From: JBAYDV01 sp041668045
GTDB taxonomy: Bacteria > Bacteroidota > Bacteroidia > Bacteroidales > UBA932
Length of the DNA: 31,711 bases
NCBI GenBank assembly: GCA_041668045.1
Contig: JBAYDV010000012.1
Coordinates: 1 to 31,711 of the forward strand
Direction: 5' to 3'
Part shown: one piece after another, positions 1 to 7,096 of the stretch
Layout: each line of letters begins with the position of its first letter
Position numbering within the stretch: the stretch's first letter is position 1
The notes under the pieces: generated by a model
What the model was told of the DNA's origin: nothing
Databases searched by the model: none
The model's input: the letters and a program-made list of their open reading frames with translations, nothing else
Position numbers and translations under genes: made by a program

Positions 1-162
1 AAAGCAGCTCAAGATAAAGCTAAATCTGAAAAAGGAACTGATAAGAAAATTCGTTCTCGCAAAGCAAAACCTGCAGTAGCTAAGGAAGAAGCTCCAAAAG
101 CGGAAGCAAAAGCTGAAGCTCCAAAAGCTGAGGTAAAAGCAGAAGCTCCAAAAGCTGAATAA
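1..162 (+). CDS. rpsB: 30S ribosomal protein S2, C-terminal end (partial)
   Basis: Open frame running in from the left edge and ending at TAA (160-162); only the last 53 residues are present. They are almost wholly Lys, Ala, Glu and Pro, with the hexapeptide EAPKAE repeated three times at the end. A low-complexity charged tail of this kind is seen on some Bacteroidota ribosomal proteins. The S2 call rests on position: rpsB directly precedes tsf in most bacteria, and here tsf starts 39 bases later with no terminator between. The folded part of the protein is outside the window, so another ribosomal protein with a similar tail (for example S16) cannot be excluded. Confidence 0.6.
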   Translation, partial: KAAQDKAKSEKGTDKKIRSRKAKPAVAKEEAPKAEAKAEAPKAEVKAEAPKAE

Positions 163-201
163 GTTAACTTAAGTAATAATCCGTAATTCGAAAGGAAAGA
201 T

Positions 202-1029
202 ATGGAAATAAAAGCTGTAGAAGTCGCAAAACTTCGTAAAATGACAGGCGCAGGAATGATGGACTGTAAAAAAGCTCTTGTAGAAGCCGAAGGAGATTAT
301 GATAGAGCTAAAGAAATCATCAGAGAAAAAGGTAAATTAGTAGCTGCTAAACGTGCTGACAGAACGACTACTGAAGGTGCAGTAATAGCAAAAGTTAGTG
401 AAGATAATAAAAAAGCTATTTTAGTTTGTTTAGGATGTGAAACTGATTTCGTCGCTAATAACCAAGAGTTTAAAGATTTAGTAAACAAAATCGCTGATAA
501 AGCTTTAGAGGCTTTCCCAAAAAATCTTGATGAGTTAAAAGCTCTTGATTTTGACGGAATGACTATAGAAGAGGCTGTAACTCAACAAACTGGTAAAACT
601 GGTGAGAAACATGAGTTAATGTACGTTTCTACATTAGAGGCTCCTTTTATCGCTTCTTATATTCATATGAATAGTAAAGTAGCTTCAATCGTAGGTTTCA
701 ATAAAGAAGTTTCTAAAGAAGTAGGTCATGGTTTAGCTATGCAGGTAACTGCTATGAACCCTGTATCTGTTTCAAGAGATGACTGTCCTCAAGACGTTAT
801 CGAAAAAGAATTAGAAATTTACCGCGAGCAAATTAGAATGGAAGGTAAACCTGAAAAACTAGTTGACCAAATCGCAAATGGTAAACTTAATAAATTCTTT
901 AAAGAACGCGCGTTAGAAGATCAGGAATATACTATGGTAAGTAAAACATCTGTTAAAGATTATTTAAAATCTGTAGATCCTGAAATAAAAGTAGTTGGTT
1001 TTAGACGTTTTACTCTAAATGATGACTAG
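202..1029 (+). CDS. tsf: Elongation factor Ts
   Basis: Guanine nucleotide exchange factor for EF-Tu, acting in the cytoplasm in translation elongation. The 275-residue length is normal. The N-terminal UBA-like domain is plain (VAKLRKMTGAGMMDCKKAL at residues 8-26), followed by the family's TDFVANNQEF stretch that contacts EF-Tu (about residues 81-90) and the C-terminal core. Start ATG at 202 is supported by a good match to AAGGA five bases upstream, which is uncommon in this phylum. It lies 39 bases after the presumed rpsB and is followed by a clear terminator, so it ends that operon. Confidence 0.97.
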   Translation: MEIKAVEVAKLRKMTGAGMMDCKKALVEAEGDYDRAKEIIREKGKLVAAKRADRTTTEGAVIAKVSEDNKKAILVCLGCETDFVANNQEFKDLVNKIADKALEAFPKNLDELKALDFDGMTIEEAVTQQTGKTGEKHELMYVSTLEAPFIASYIHMNSKVASIVGFNKEVSKEVGHGLAMQVTAMNPVSVSRDDCPQDVIEKELEIYREQIRMEGKPEKLVDQIANGKLNKFFKERALEDQEYTMVSKTSVKDYLKSVDPEIKVVGFRRFTLNDD

Positions 1030-1052
1030 TTTTTATTCGATATAATATAATG

Positions 1053-1086
1053 GGCATTATTCCTTCATCGGAATGGTGCCTTTTTT
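1053..1086 (+). terminator. Rho-independent terminator after tsf
   Basis: An 11-bp stem, GGCATTATTCC (1053-1063) with GGAATGGTGCC (1070-1080), including two G-U pairs, six-base loop, followed by six T. It closes the rpsB-tsf transcript. Confidence 0.85.
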
Positions 1087-1120
1087 ATAATAATATAAAT
1101 TACATACAAATTATAACAAT

Positions 1121-1813
1121 ATGCTTTATACACAAGACGTAAAAGATATGTGCCCAATCAGAAAAGGTACAGATCATGGTCCAGCACCAATTCCTGAAGA
1201 GGGAAAATGGATACAGTCAAGACAAATATCAGATATCTCTGGTTTAACACATGGTGTTGGTTGGTGTGCTCCTCAGCAAGGTGCTTGTAAATTAACCCTA
1301 AATATTAAAGAAGGAATAATTCAAGAAGCTTTAGTAGAAACTTTAGGTTGTTCTGGTATGACTCATTCAGCTGCTATGGCATCTGAGATTCTTCCAGGTA
1401 AAACTATTCTTGAGGCTCTAAACACAGACTTAGTTTGTGATGCTATAAATGTAGCTATGAGAGAATTATTTTTACAAATAGTTTACGGACGTAGTCAGAC
1501 TGCTTTCTCTGAAGGTGGACTTCCTGTTGGTGCAGCCCTTGATGACTTAGGAAAAGGTTTAAGAAGTCAAGTAGGTACTACTTATGGTACTTTAGCTAAA
1601 GGTCCTAGATATCTAGAATTAGCTGAAGGTTATATCCAAAAATGTGCACTTAATGACGAAAATGAAATATGTGGTTATCAATATGTAAATCTTGGTAAAT
1701 TATGTGATTTCATAAAACAAGGTGACGATGCCAATGTAGCTATCGAGAAAGCTACTGGTACTTACGGACAGTACGAAGGTGCTGCTAAATATATAGACCC
1801 ACGTAAACAATAG
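1121..1813 (+). CDS. NifU/IscU-like iron-sulfur scaffold family protein, partner of GGGtGRT protein
   Basis: A 230-residue cytoplasmic protein. The middle resembles the IscU/NifU N-terminal fold: residues 46-77 read as the region around the first two scaffold cysteines, with C49 and C56 before the strand KLTLNIKEGIIQEALVE and then LGCSGMTHSAAMASEIL (C77), which matches the usual YGC...SS/A..E element. The third scaffold cysteine is not in its usual context; C106 is a candidate. Further cysteines lie at 11, 175, 184 and 195, and the N- and C-terminal parts are unlike housekeeping IscU. From memory, this subtype is annotated as 'iron-sulfur cluster assembly scaffold protein' and is found beside GGGtGRT proteins in Clostridia and Bacteroidota. 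Whether it builds or carries clusters is not shown. It overlaps the next gene's Shine-Dalgarno with its stop codon, so the two are probably translated together. No clear TAnnTTTG box was found upstream. Confidence 0.8.
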   Translation: MLYTQDVKDMCPIRKGTDHGPAPIPEEGKWIQSRQISDISGLTHGVGWCAPQQGACKLTLNIKEGIIQEALVETLGCSGMTHSAAMASEILPGKTILEALNTDLVCDAINVAMRELFLQIVYGRSQTAFSEGGLPVGAALDDLGKGLRSQVGTTYGTLAKGPRYLELAEGYIQKCALNDENEICGYQYVNLGKLCDFIKQGDDANVAIEKATGTYGQYEGAAKYIDPRKQ

Positions 1814-1817
1814 GAGG
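1812..1817 (+). promoter_or_regulatory. Strong Shine-Dalgarno overlapping a stop codon
   Basis: AGGAGG five bases before the ATG at 1823, overlapping the TAG of the preceding gene (1811-1813). A full Shine-Dalgarno is unusual in Bacteroidota and suggests coupled translation of the scaffold-like and GGGtGRT genes. Confidence 0.8.
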
Positions 1818-1822
1818 ATATT

Positions 1823-2821
1823 ATGGCATTATTTGAATCATACGAAAGAAGAATAAAACAAATTGACGCTGTATGCGCCAAATATGGTATTAAAAATATC
1901 GAAGAAACTAAAGAAATCTGTGCTGCTAAAGGTATAGATCCTATTAAAATTACTAAAGAGATTCAACCTATTTGTTTCGAAAACTGTGGTTGGGCTTACA
2001 CTTTAGGTGCTGCAATAGCTATCAAAAAAGGTGTGAAAACAGCTGTTGAAGCTGCTGAATGCCTTGGTGAAGGTCTTCAGGCTTTCTGCATACCAGGTTC
2101 TGTAGCTGACCAACGTCAAGTAGGTCTAGGACATGGTAATCTAGGTGCAATGCTTCTTCGCGAGGAAACTGAATGTTTCTGTTTCTTAGCTGGTCACGAG
2201 TCATTTGCTGCTGCAGAGGGTGCTATCGGAATCGCTAACAACGCTAACAAAGCACGTAAAAAACCTTTAAGAGTAATTCTTAATGGTCTTGGAAAAGATG
2301 CTGCTTATATCATCTCACGTGTAAACGGTTTCACTTATGTTCAGACTCAATTAGTATATGAGACTGGTGAACTAAAAGAAGTTCGTCGTAAATCATTCTC
2401 TAATGGTCCAAGAAGTCTTGTAAATTGTTATGGTGCTGACGATGTAGTAGAAGGTGTAAAAATTATGTGGAAAGAAGGTGTTGATGTATCAATCACTGGT
2501 AATTCAACTAATCCTACACGTTTCCAACATCCAGTAGCTGGTACTTATAAGAAAGAATGTGTACAACAAGGTAAAAAATACTTCTCAGTAGCATCAGGTG
2601 GTGGTACAGGTCGTACTCTTCATCCTGATAATATGGGTGCAGGTCCTGCTTCTTATGGTATGACTGATACAATGGGTCGTATGCATAGTGATGCACAGTT
2701 CGCTGGATCATCATCAGTTCCTGCTCACGTAGAAATGATGGGTCTTATCGGAGCTGGTAACAACCCAATGGTTGGTATGACAGTAGCCGTAGCAGTAGCT
2801 ATTCAAAAAGCTATGAACTAA
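1823..2821 (+). CDS. GGGtGRT family protein
   Basis: A 332-residue protein with the name-giving motif GGGTGRT at residues 259-265 (Pfam family GGGtGRT, PF14057 from memory). The function is not established. Visible features: no signal peptide or membrane segment; cysteines at 18, 32, 51, 55, 80, 89, 118, 120, 202 and 246, with C51/C55 in CFENC and C118/C120 in CFC; several Gly-rich loops (GLGHGNLGAM at 101-110, ASGGGTGRT at 257-265, GLIGAGNNPMVGM at 307-319) that could hold a nucleotide or phosphate. It is the second gene of a two-gene operon with the NifU-like scaffold, 9 bases apart, with a perfect Shine-Dalgarno. The context suggests an Fe-S or redox role, but this is inference. A strong terminator follows. 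Confidence 0.88.
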   Translation: MALFESYERRIKQIDAVCAKYGIKNIEETKEICAAKGIDPIKITKEIQPICFENCGWAYTLGAAIAIKKGVKTAVEAAECLGEGLQAFCIPGSVADQRQVGLGHGNLGAMLLREETECFCFLAGHESFAAAEGAIGIANNANKARKKPLRVILNGLGKDAAYIISRVNGFTYVQTQLVYETGELKEVRRKSFSNGPRSLVNCYGADDVVEGVKIMWKEGVDVSITGNSTNPTRFQHPVAGTYKKECVQQGKKYFSVASGGGTGRTLHPDNMGAGPASYGMTDTMGRMHSDAQFAGSSSVPAHVEMMGLIGAGNNPMVGMTVAVAVAIQKAMN

Positions 2822-2848
2822 TATACTAGATATTAGATAAAAATAGGA

Positions 2849-2879
2849 ATACTCACCAAGTTATTGGTGAGTATTTTTT
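2849..2879 (+). terminator. Rho-independent terminator after the GGGtGRT gene
   Basis: Perfect 11-bp stem ATACTCACCAA (2849-2859) with TTGGTGAGTAT (2864-2874), four-base loop, then a T run. Confidence 0.92.
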
Positions 2880-2921
2880 ATATATTTTATGTAAATTCGC
2901 ATCTATAAATAAATAGAAACT

Positions 2922-3461
2922 ATGAATTCCAACTATAATAACGATAATCTTACAGATGTAAATAATATAGATTTGACTAAAAGTCCTCGTGCTGTAAAAG
3001 CTATGAGTCTTTTCCATGACGGAGGATATGCTTGTGCTGCATCTACTTTTTTAGCCTTTAATGATTTGGTAGATATGCCTTTTGATCAAGCTGCTAAATT
3101 AGCTTCTTCATTTGGAGCAGGAATGGGACGTCTTCGTGAAGTATGTGGAGCCTTGACAGGAATATTCATGGCAGCAGGTTTATTATATGGTTATGCAGAT
3201 ACAACTGATGCAGAAGAAAAAACAGCACACTATGTTCGTATTCAGGCTCTCTCTAAACGTTTCCGTGAGATAACCAGTGCCATGTTAGGAGATGACACTA
3301 TTATATGCAGGGAGTTATTACACCTAGATATAAAAGGTGCAGATGACCCACGTCCTCAGCCACGTACTGAAAATTACTACGCTACTCGCCCATGCGAAAA
3401 GTTAATAGGCATAGGCGCTTACGTACTAGAAGAATATATGAATGAAAATGAGGCTAAGTAG
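2922..3461 (+). CDS. C_GCAxxG_C_C family redox-type protein
   Basis: A 179-residue protein of the C_GCAxxG_C_C family (Pfam PF09719 from memory), a family predicted to be redox-active but without a defined role. The four conserved cysteines are visible: C38 (GGYACAAST), C75 in VCGALTG within the typical FGAGMG...CGALTG..MA.GLLYG block (residues 64-91), C129 (IICREL) and C158 (RPCEK). Hydrophobic stretches around 76-91 are part of the helical fold rather than a signal. About 25 Asn/Asp-rich residues precede the domain, so the true start could be slightly later, but ATG 2922 has no better rival. It follows the GGGtGRT operon after a terminator, so it is separately transcribed. It runs tail to tail with the DPP-IV gene with one base between them. 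Confidence 0.85.
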   Translation: MNSNYNNDNLTDVNNIDLTKSPRAVKAMSLFHDGGYACAASTFLAFNDLVDMPFDQAAKLASSFGAGMGRLREVCGALTGIFMAAGLLYGYADTTDAEEKTAHYVRIQALSKRFREITSAMLGDDTIICRELLHLDIKGADDPRPQPRTENYYATRPCEKLIGIGAYVLEEYMNENEAK

Positions 3462-3462
3462 T

Positions 3463-5712
3463 CTATTTCAAATAATCTTCAAAATATTGTGATACTTTAT
3501 TCATTAAATGTATTCTATCTACTCCGCGAACGTTATGTTCGGCGCGAGGATAAATGAAGTAATCTACGGGGACTTGATTTTTAATACATTCACGAATGAA
3601 GCTATAACTATTTTCACGAACTACTGTATTATCTATAAGTCCTTGAATTATTAATAGTTTTCCTTTTACATTTTTGGCTTGATTTATCAAGCTTACTTTA
3701 GCATAACCTTTAGGGTTTTCTTGAGGAGTGTCCATGTAACGTTCACCATACATTACCTCATACCATTTCCAGTCAATAACAGGGCCTCCGGCGACAGCTA
3801 CTTTAAATACTGAAGGGTAATTAGTTAGAAGAGAAATAGTCATAAATCCTCCGTAGCTCCAGCCATGAACACCTATGCGTGTGGTATCTACCCAAGGTTT
3901 ATCCATCATCATACGAACTCCTACCATTTGATCGGCCATTTCTGCTTGACCACACTGACCATGTATGACTTTTTCGAAGTCAGCTCCGCGATTTAGTGTT
4001 CCTCTGTTATCCATTACGAATACTACATATCCTTTTTGAGCCATGTACATCTCCCAACGACGTTGTGAACCAAGATATGTATCTTTGACTAACTGTGAGT
4101 GAGGACCTCCATATACATATAATATCATAGGATATTTTTTAGATGGATCGAAGTTAGCTGGTTTGGTTAGTCTATAATAGTTATCGTATAAACCATCAGC
4201 ACTCTTGACTGTACCTAAAGTTATTTGTCCGTAATTATATTCCTGGTCAGGACATGTAGCTCTGTCAAGTTCTCTAATGTCTTTATTTTTATTAGCATCT
4301 CTTAAATCTAAAACTGCAGGTACATTTAAGCTACTATAATTATCTAGAAAATATTTCATGTCTGCACTTGGTATTATATTATGCCATCCTTCTGCAGGCG
4401 TTAGTCTTTCTGCGATATTTGATTTAGAAGCTTCTTTTTTAGATAGTGAACAAACTTTCTTGATGTTAATCTTAAAATAGTGTTGTTCTATAGGAGATAC
4501 TTCTGCTGAAGTGTAATAGACGTATTTACCATCTTCTCCTACGAATGCTACATCTGCATCGACTGGTGTTATTCGTTTAATAGTATTTACATCATCGTTT
4601 GATATTAAATATAAATTATAATATCCGTCTCTGTTATTGGTGCTATATATGAATTTAGTTGGGTCATTTTTCATAAATACTATCGGAGTCATAGGTTCTT
4701 CATAACGGTCATCTTTTTCTGTTAGGATGGTTTTTATGAAGTCTCCATTGTTGGCATCGTATTTATTTAGATGCATTTCATTTTGACCACGATTAAGAAT
4801 TTGTGCATATATATATTTTGAGTCAGGTGACCATGTAAGATTGGTGATATATCTTTCTTGGTCGAAGTCTGTGACTTTTAAATAAATGGTTCTAGCTAGT
4901 GTCCTGTCGTATATTCCAAATGTTACGTGTTCAGAAGGTGTACCTGCCATTGGGTATTTAATCATTCGTGATGTGCCTGTTCGTGTAGTGATGTCGAAAA
5001 GAGGAAAATCAGTTACATTGGTGACATCTTTTTTATAGAAGCCTAGTTTGGAGCCGTCAGGCGACCAAAATATGCCTTTGGTGATTCCGAACTCGTTACG
5101 AGAGACGGACTGCCCACATATTAGATTCTTATCTTTGTACGAAGTTACTGCAGTTTTATTGCCCTTAAAATCTGATATATATAAATTATTGTCTATGGTG
5201 TATGCTATGGCTTTGGCAGAGTTTGAAAAGTGTTGGTTAGTACTTTTAGATGGTGTGCTTATCTTATAGTTGAGAGTGATTCCTGATGGTGTGAGATTGA
5301 ATACATTCAGATTCCGTCCTCTTTTCATAGTCATTGTGTGGCTGTCTTCGAATTGAATAGGACTCCACAATTTTAGAGGCTTTTTTAGTTTAAGTGCATT
5401 ACTAATCGCTTGTAATGATGTTAATGTTTCTTTCTTTCCTGTTTTAGCATCTATTTTAATAAGTTTGTCTTTATCAAATTGTACTAAAGAGTGAGTTTCT
5501 CCCTGCCAAACGGTGAATTTAACTCGTGGTGAGAGATTATAGCCTAGGATGACGTCATGCATAGATAAAATTTTATCTCCACGGTTATTGTAGGAGCTTT
5601 GTTCTATGATTTTCGTATCGTTATTTGAAGTAGATTTGTGAGAATCTTGTCCTATCGCTGATATACTAATTAATGAAAGCGATGATATTATTATTAATTT
5701 ATTCAATTTCAT
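3463..5712 (-). CDS. Secreted dipeptidyl peptidase IV-like serine peptidase (S9)
   Basis: A 749-residue exported peptidase that would remove Xaa-Pro type di- or tripeptides from peptides in the periplasm. A signal peptide covers residues 1-21 (charged MKLNK, hydrophobic core, then SAIGQ). The DPPIV N-terminal beta-propeller spans about 90-470, with WSPDG/WSPDS repeats at 216-220 and 294-298. The alpha/beta hydrolase domain covers about 500-749. The triad is intact: S619 in HGWSYGG, D694 in QGLIDNT, H726 in AEHNV. The NEFGI just before the FWSPDG repeat (E207) lies where DPP-IV carries the Glu that binds the substrate N-terminus. A prolyl tripeptidyl peptidase is a possible alternative. It is divergent from the C1 peptidase gene, suggesting a shared role in peptide use, and a -7 box sits almost on the start codon. 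Confidence 0.92.
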   Translation of the reverse strand: MKLNKLIIISSLSLISISAIGQDSHKSTSNNDTKIIEQSSYNNRGDKILSMHDVILGYNLSPRVKFTVWQGETHSLVQFDKDKLIKIDAKTGKKETLTSLQAISNALKLKKPLKLWSPIQFEDSHTMTMKRGRNLNVFNLTPSGITLNYKISTPSKSTNQHFSNSAKAIAYTIDNNLYISDFKGNKTAVTSYKDKNLICGQSVSRNEFGITKGIFWSPDGSKLGFYKKDVTNVTDFPLFDITTRTGTSRMIKYPMAGTPSEHVTFGIYDRTLARTIYLKVTDFDQERYITNLTWSPDSKYIYAQILNRGQNEMHLNKYDANNGDFIKTILTEKDDRYEEPMTPIVFMKNDPTKFIYSTNNRDGYYNLYLISNDDVNTIKRITPVDADVAFVGEDGKYVYYTSAEVSPIEQHYFKINIKKVCSLSKKEASKSNIAERLTPAEGWHNIIPSADMKYFLDNYSSLNVPAVLDLRDANKNKDIRELDRATCPDQEYNYGQITLGTVKSADGLYDNYYRLTKPANFDPSKKYPMILYVYGGPHSQLVKDTYLGSQRRWEMYMAQKGYVVFVMDNRGTLNRGADFEKVIHGQCGQAEMADQMVGVRMMMDKPWVDTTRIGVHGWSYGGFMTISLLTNYPSVFKVAVAGGPVIDWKWYEVMYGERYMDTPQENPKGYAKVSLINQAKNVKGKLLIIQGLIDNTVVRENSYSFIRECIKNQVPVDYFIYPRAEHNVRGVDRIHLMNKVSQYFEDYLK

Positions 5713-5716
5713 ATCA

Positions 5717-5724
5717 CAAATTTA
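5717..5724 (-). promoter_or_regulatory. -7 promoter box for the DPP-IV-like gene
   Basis: Minus-strand TAAATTTG fits TAnnTTTG exactly. It ends five bases before the ATG, so transcription would start at or next to the start codon. No convincing -33 TTTG is visible, so support is moderate. Confidence 0.45.
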
Positions 5725-5765
5725 AGAATTTTTTCTTTATAGGTATTTTCACACGATTAAATTAT

Positions 5766-5773
5766 TACTTTTG
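5766..5773 (+). promoter_or_regulatory. -7 promoter box for the C1 peptidase gene
   Basis: TACTTTTG fits TAnnTTTG; it lies 33 bases before the ATG at 5807. It also shows that the longer open frame starting with TTG at 5771 is not the real start. Confidence 0.6.
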
Positions 5774-5806
5774 TGGATAAACAAGATTCTTTCAAATATT
5801 ATAATT

Positions 5807-6931
5807 ATGAAAAAAGCATTATTGAGCATAGCTCTGTTGTTAAGTGTAATAGCTACTAGTCCAGTAGCTTATGGACAAGTTTTAGGTAAAAAACCCGATG
5901 GCAAGGATGATGGTAAGGTGATTATCCAAGATGTGAAACGTATTCCAAATACATCTGTTAAAAATCAGGGGCGTTCCGGAACTTGTTGGTGTTTCGCTAC
6001 TACGTCTTTTCTTGAAGCTGAGATTTTAAAGGCTACTAATAAAACTTATGATCTTTCTGAAATGTTTACTGTACGAAATAATTATATTCGTAGAGTGAAA
6101 GATAATTATTTAAGAAAAGGAAAAGGTAATATAGGTGAGGGTAGTATAGCTCATATGGTATTATATGTTATGAAACATCAAGGTTCTATGCCCGAGTCTG
6201 CTTATCCTGATACTATGCCAGGTCAGTCATATCCTGATCATTCTATGCTTCAGAGATATTTGAAAGCTATGACTAAAGTTTCTGTGGACTCAAGAAAACG
6301 TATGCCAGATGAGTTGTTGAATGGACTATTGGATTCTTATTTAGGTAAAGTTCCAGCTACTTTCGAATATGAAGGTGTTGAATATACTCCTAAGTCTTTT
6401 CAAAAGAGTCTTGGTCTTAAATTGGATGATTATGTAGAGATAACAAGTTTTTCGCATCATCCATTTTATGAATATGTTCCTTTAGAGATTCCTGATAATT
6501 GGGATAATGAGAAACAGTTTAATGTACCTATCGATGTATTAATAGATGTTTTAGATAAAGCTATTGACCGTGGATATACTATAGCATGGGATGGCGATGT
6601 ATCTGAAAGTACTTTTAGAACTAAGAATTTTAATGTTATATATAATGGAGCTACAGAGAAAATAAATGGTAAGGATGTGGTTACTCAGGATATTCGTCAA
6701 GCTCAGTTCGAGAATTTTACTACGACTGACGACCATTTAATGCATTGCGTTGGTTCTGCTAAGGGGTCAGATGGTAAAGATTATTATATTATTAAAAATT
6801 CCTGGGGTCCTAAAGCTCAAGATCATGGATATATTTATCTGTCTAAAAATTATGTAGCAGCTAAAACTATTTCTATATTGATTAATAAAAATGCCTTGGA
6901 TAAAGATTTACGAAAAAAGTTGTCTGAATAA
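5807..6931 (+). CDS. Secreted C1 family cysteine peptidase (bleomycin hydrolase/aminopeptidase C-like)
   Basis: A 374-residue papain-fold peptidase. The start is placed at ATG 5807 because it begins a clean signal peptide (MKKALLSIALLLSVIA...AYGQ, cleaved near residue 23); an upstream in-frame TTG at 5771 falls inside the promoter box. The active site is intact: Q54 and C60 in KNQGRSGTCWCF, H313 in LMHCVG, N331 in IKNSWG. The region between C60 and H313 is long, as in the bleomycin hydrolase/PepC branch, and the family would cleave amino-terminal residues from peptides. The signal peptide places it in the periplasm rather than the cytoplasm. Divergent from the DPP-IV-like gene. A terminator follows at 6981. 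Confidence 0.92.
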   Translation: MKKALLSIALLLSVIATSPVAYGQVLGKKPDGKDDGKVIIQDVKRIPNTSVKNQGRSGTCWCFATTSFLEAEILKATNKTYDLSEMFTVRNNYIRRVKDNYLRKGKGNIGEGSIAHMVLYVMKHQGSMPESAYPDTMPGQSYPDHSMLQRYLKAMTKVSVDSRKRMPDELLNGLLDSYLGKVPATFEYEGVEYTPKSFQKSLGLKLDDYVEITSFSHHPFYEYVPLEIPDNWDNEKQFNVPIDVLIDVLDKAIDRGYTIAWDGDVSESTFRTKNFNVIYNGATEKINGKDVVTQDIRQAQFENFTTTDDHLMHCVGSAKGSDGKDYYIIKNSWGPKAQDHGYIYLSKNYVAAKTISILINKNALDKDLRKKLSE

Positions 6932-6980
6932 TTAATTGTTTTAAGTATTTAGATGATTGGTTTATATATATATACTTAAT

Positions 6981-7018
6981 AAGACTCTAGCATAAATTAG
7001 TTAGGGTCTTTTTATTTT
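6981..7018 (+). terminator. Rho-independent terminator after the C1 peptidase
   Basis: Stem AAGACTCTA (6981-6989) with TAGGGTCTT (7002-7010), one G-U pair, followed by a T-rich run. Confidence 0.75.
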
Positions 7019-7024
7019 GATTTA

Positions 7025-7055
7025 TTTGTAATAAGTAAAATATTATTTATATTTG
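7025..7055 (+). promoter_or_regulatory. Promoter of the hexuronate operon
   Basis: -33 TTTG at 7025-7028 and -7 TATATTTG at 7048-7055 with a 19-base spacer: the best match to the Bacteroidota consensus in the window. A dyad TTTGTG (7052-7057) / CACAAA (7064-7069) overlaps the -7 box and the start of transcription. Confidence 0.8.
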
Positions 7056-7096
7056 TGCACGCACACAAAGAAATAAAATATTAATAATATAACCTT

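Noticed and set aside
2514..2714. Antisense open frame in the GGGtGRT gene
   Set aside because: Tyr/His-rich low-quality peptide in a strongly supported gene.
5771..5806. Longer N-terminus of the C1 peptidase from a TTG codon
   Set aside because: It begins inside the -7 promoter box, and the ATG at 5807 starts a perfect signal peptide.
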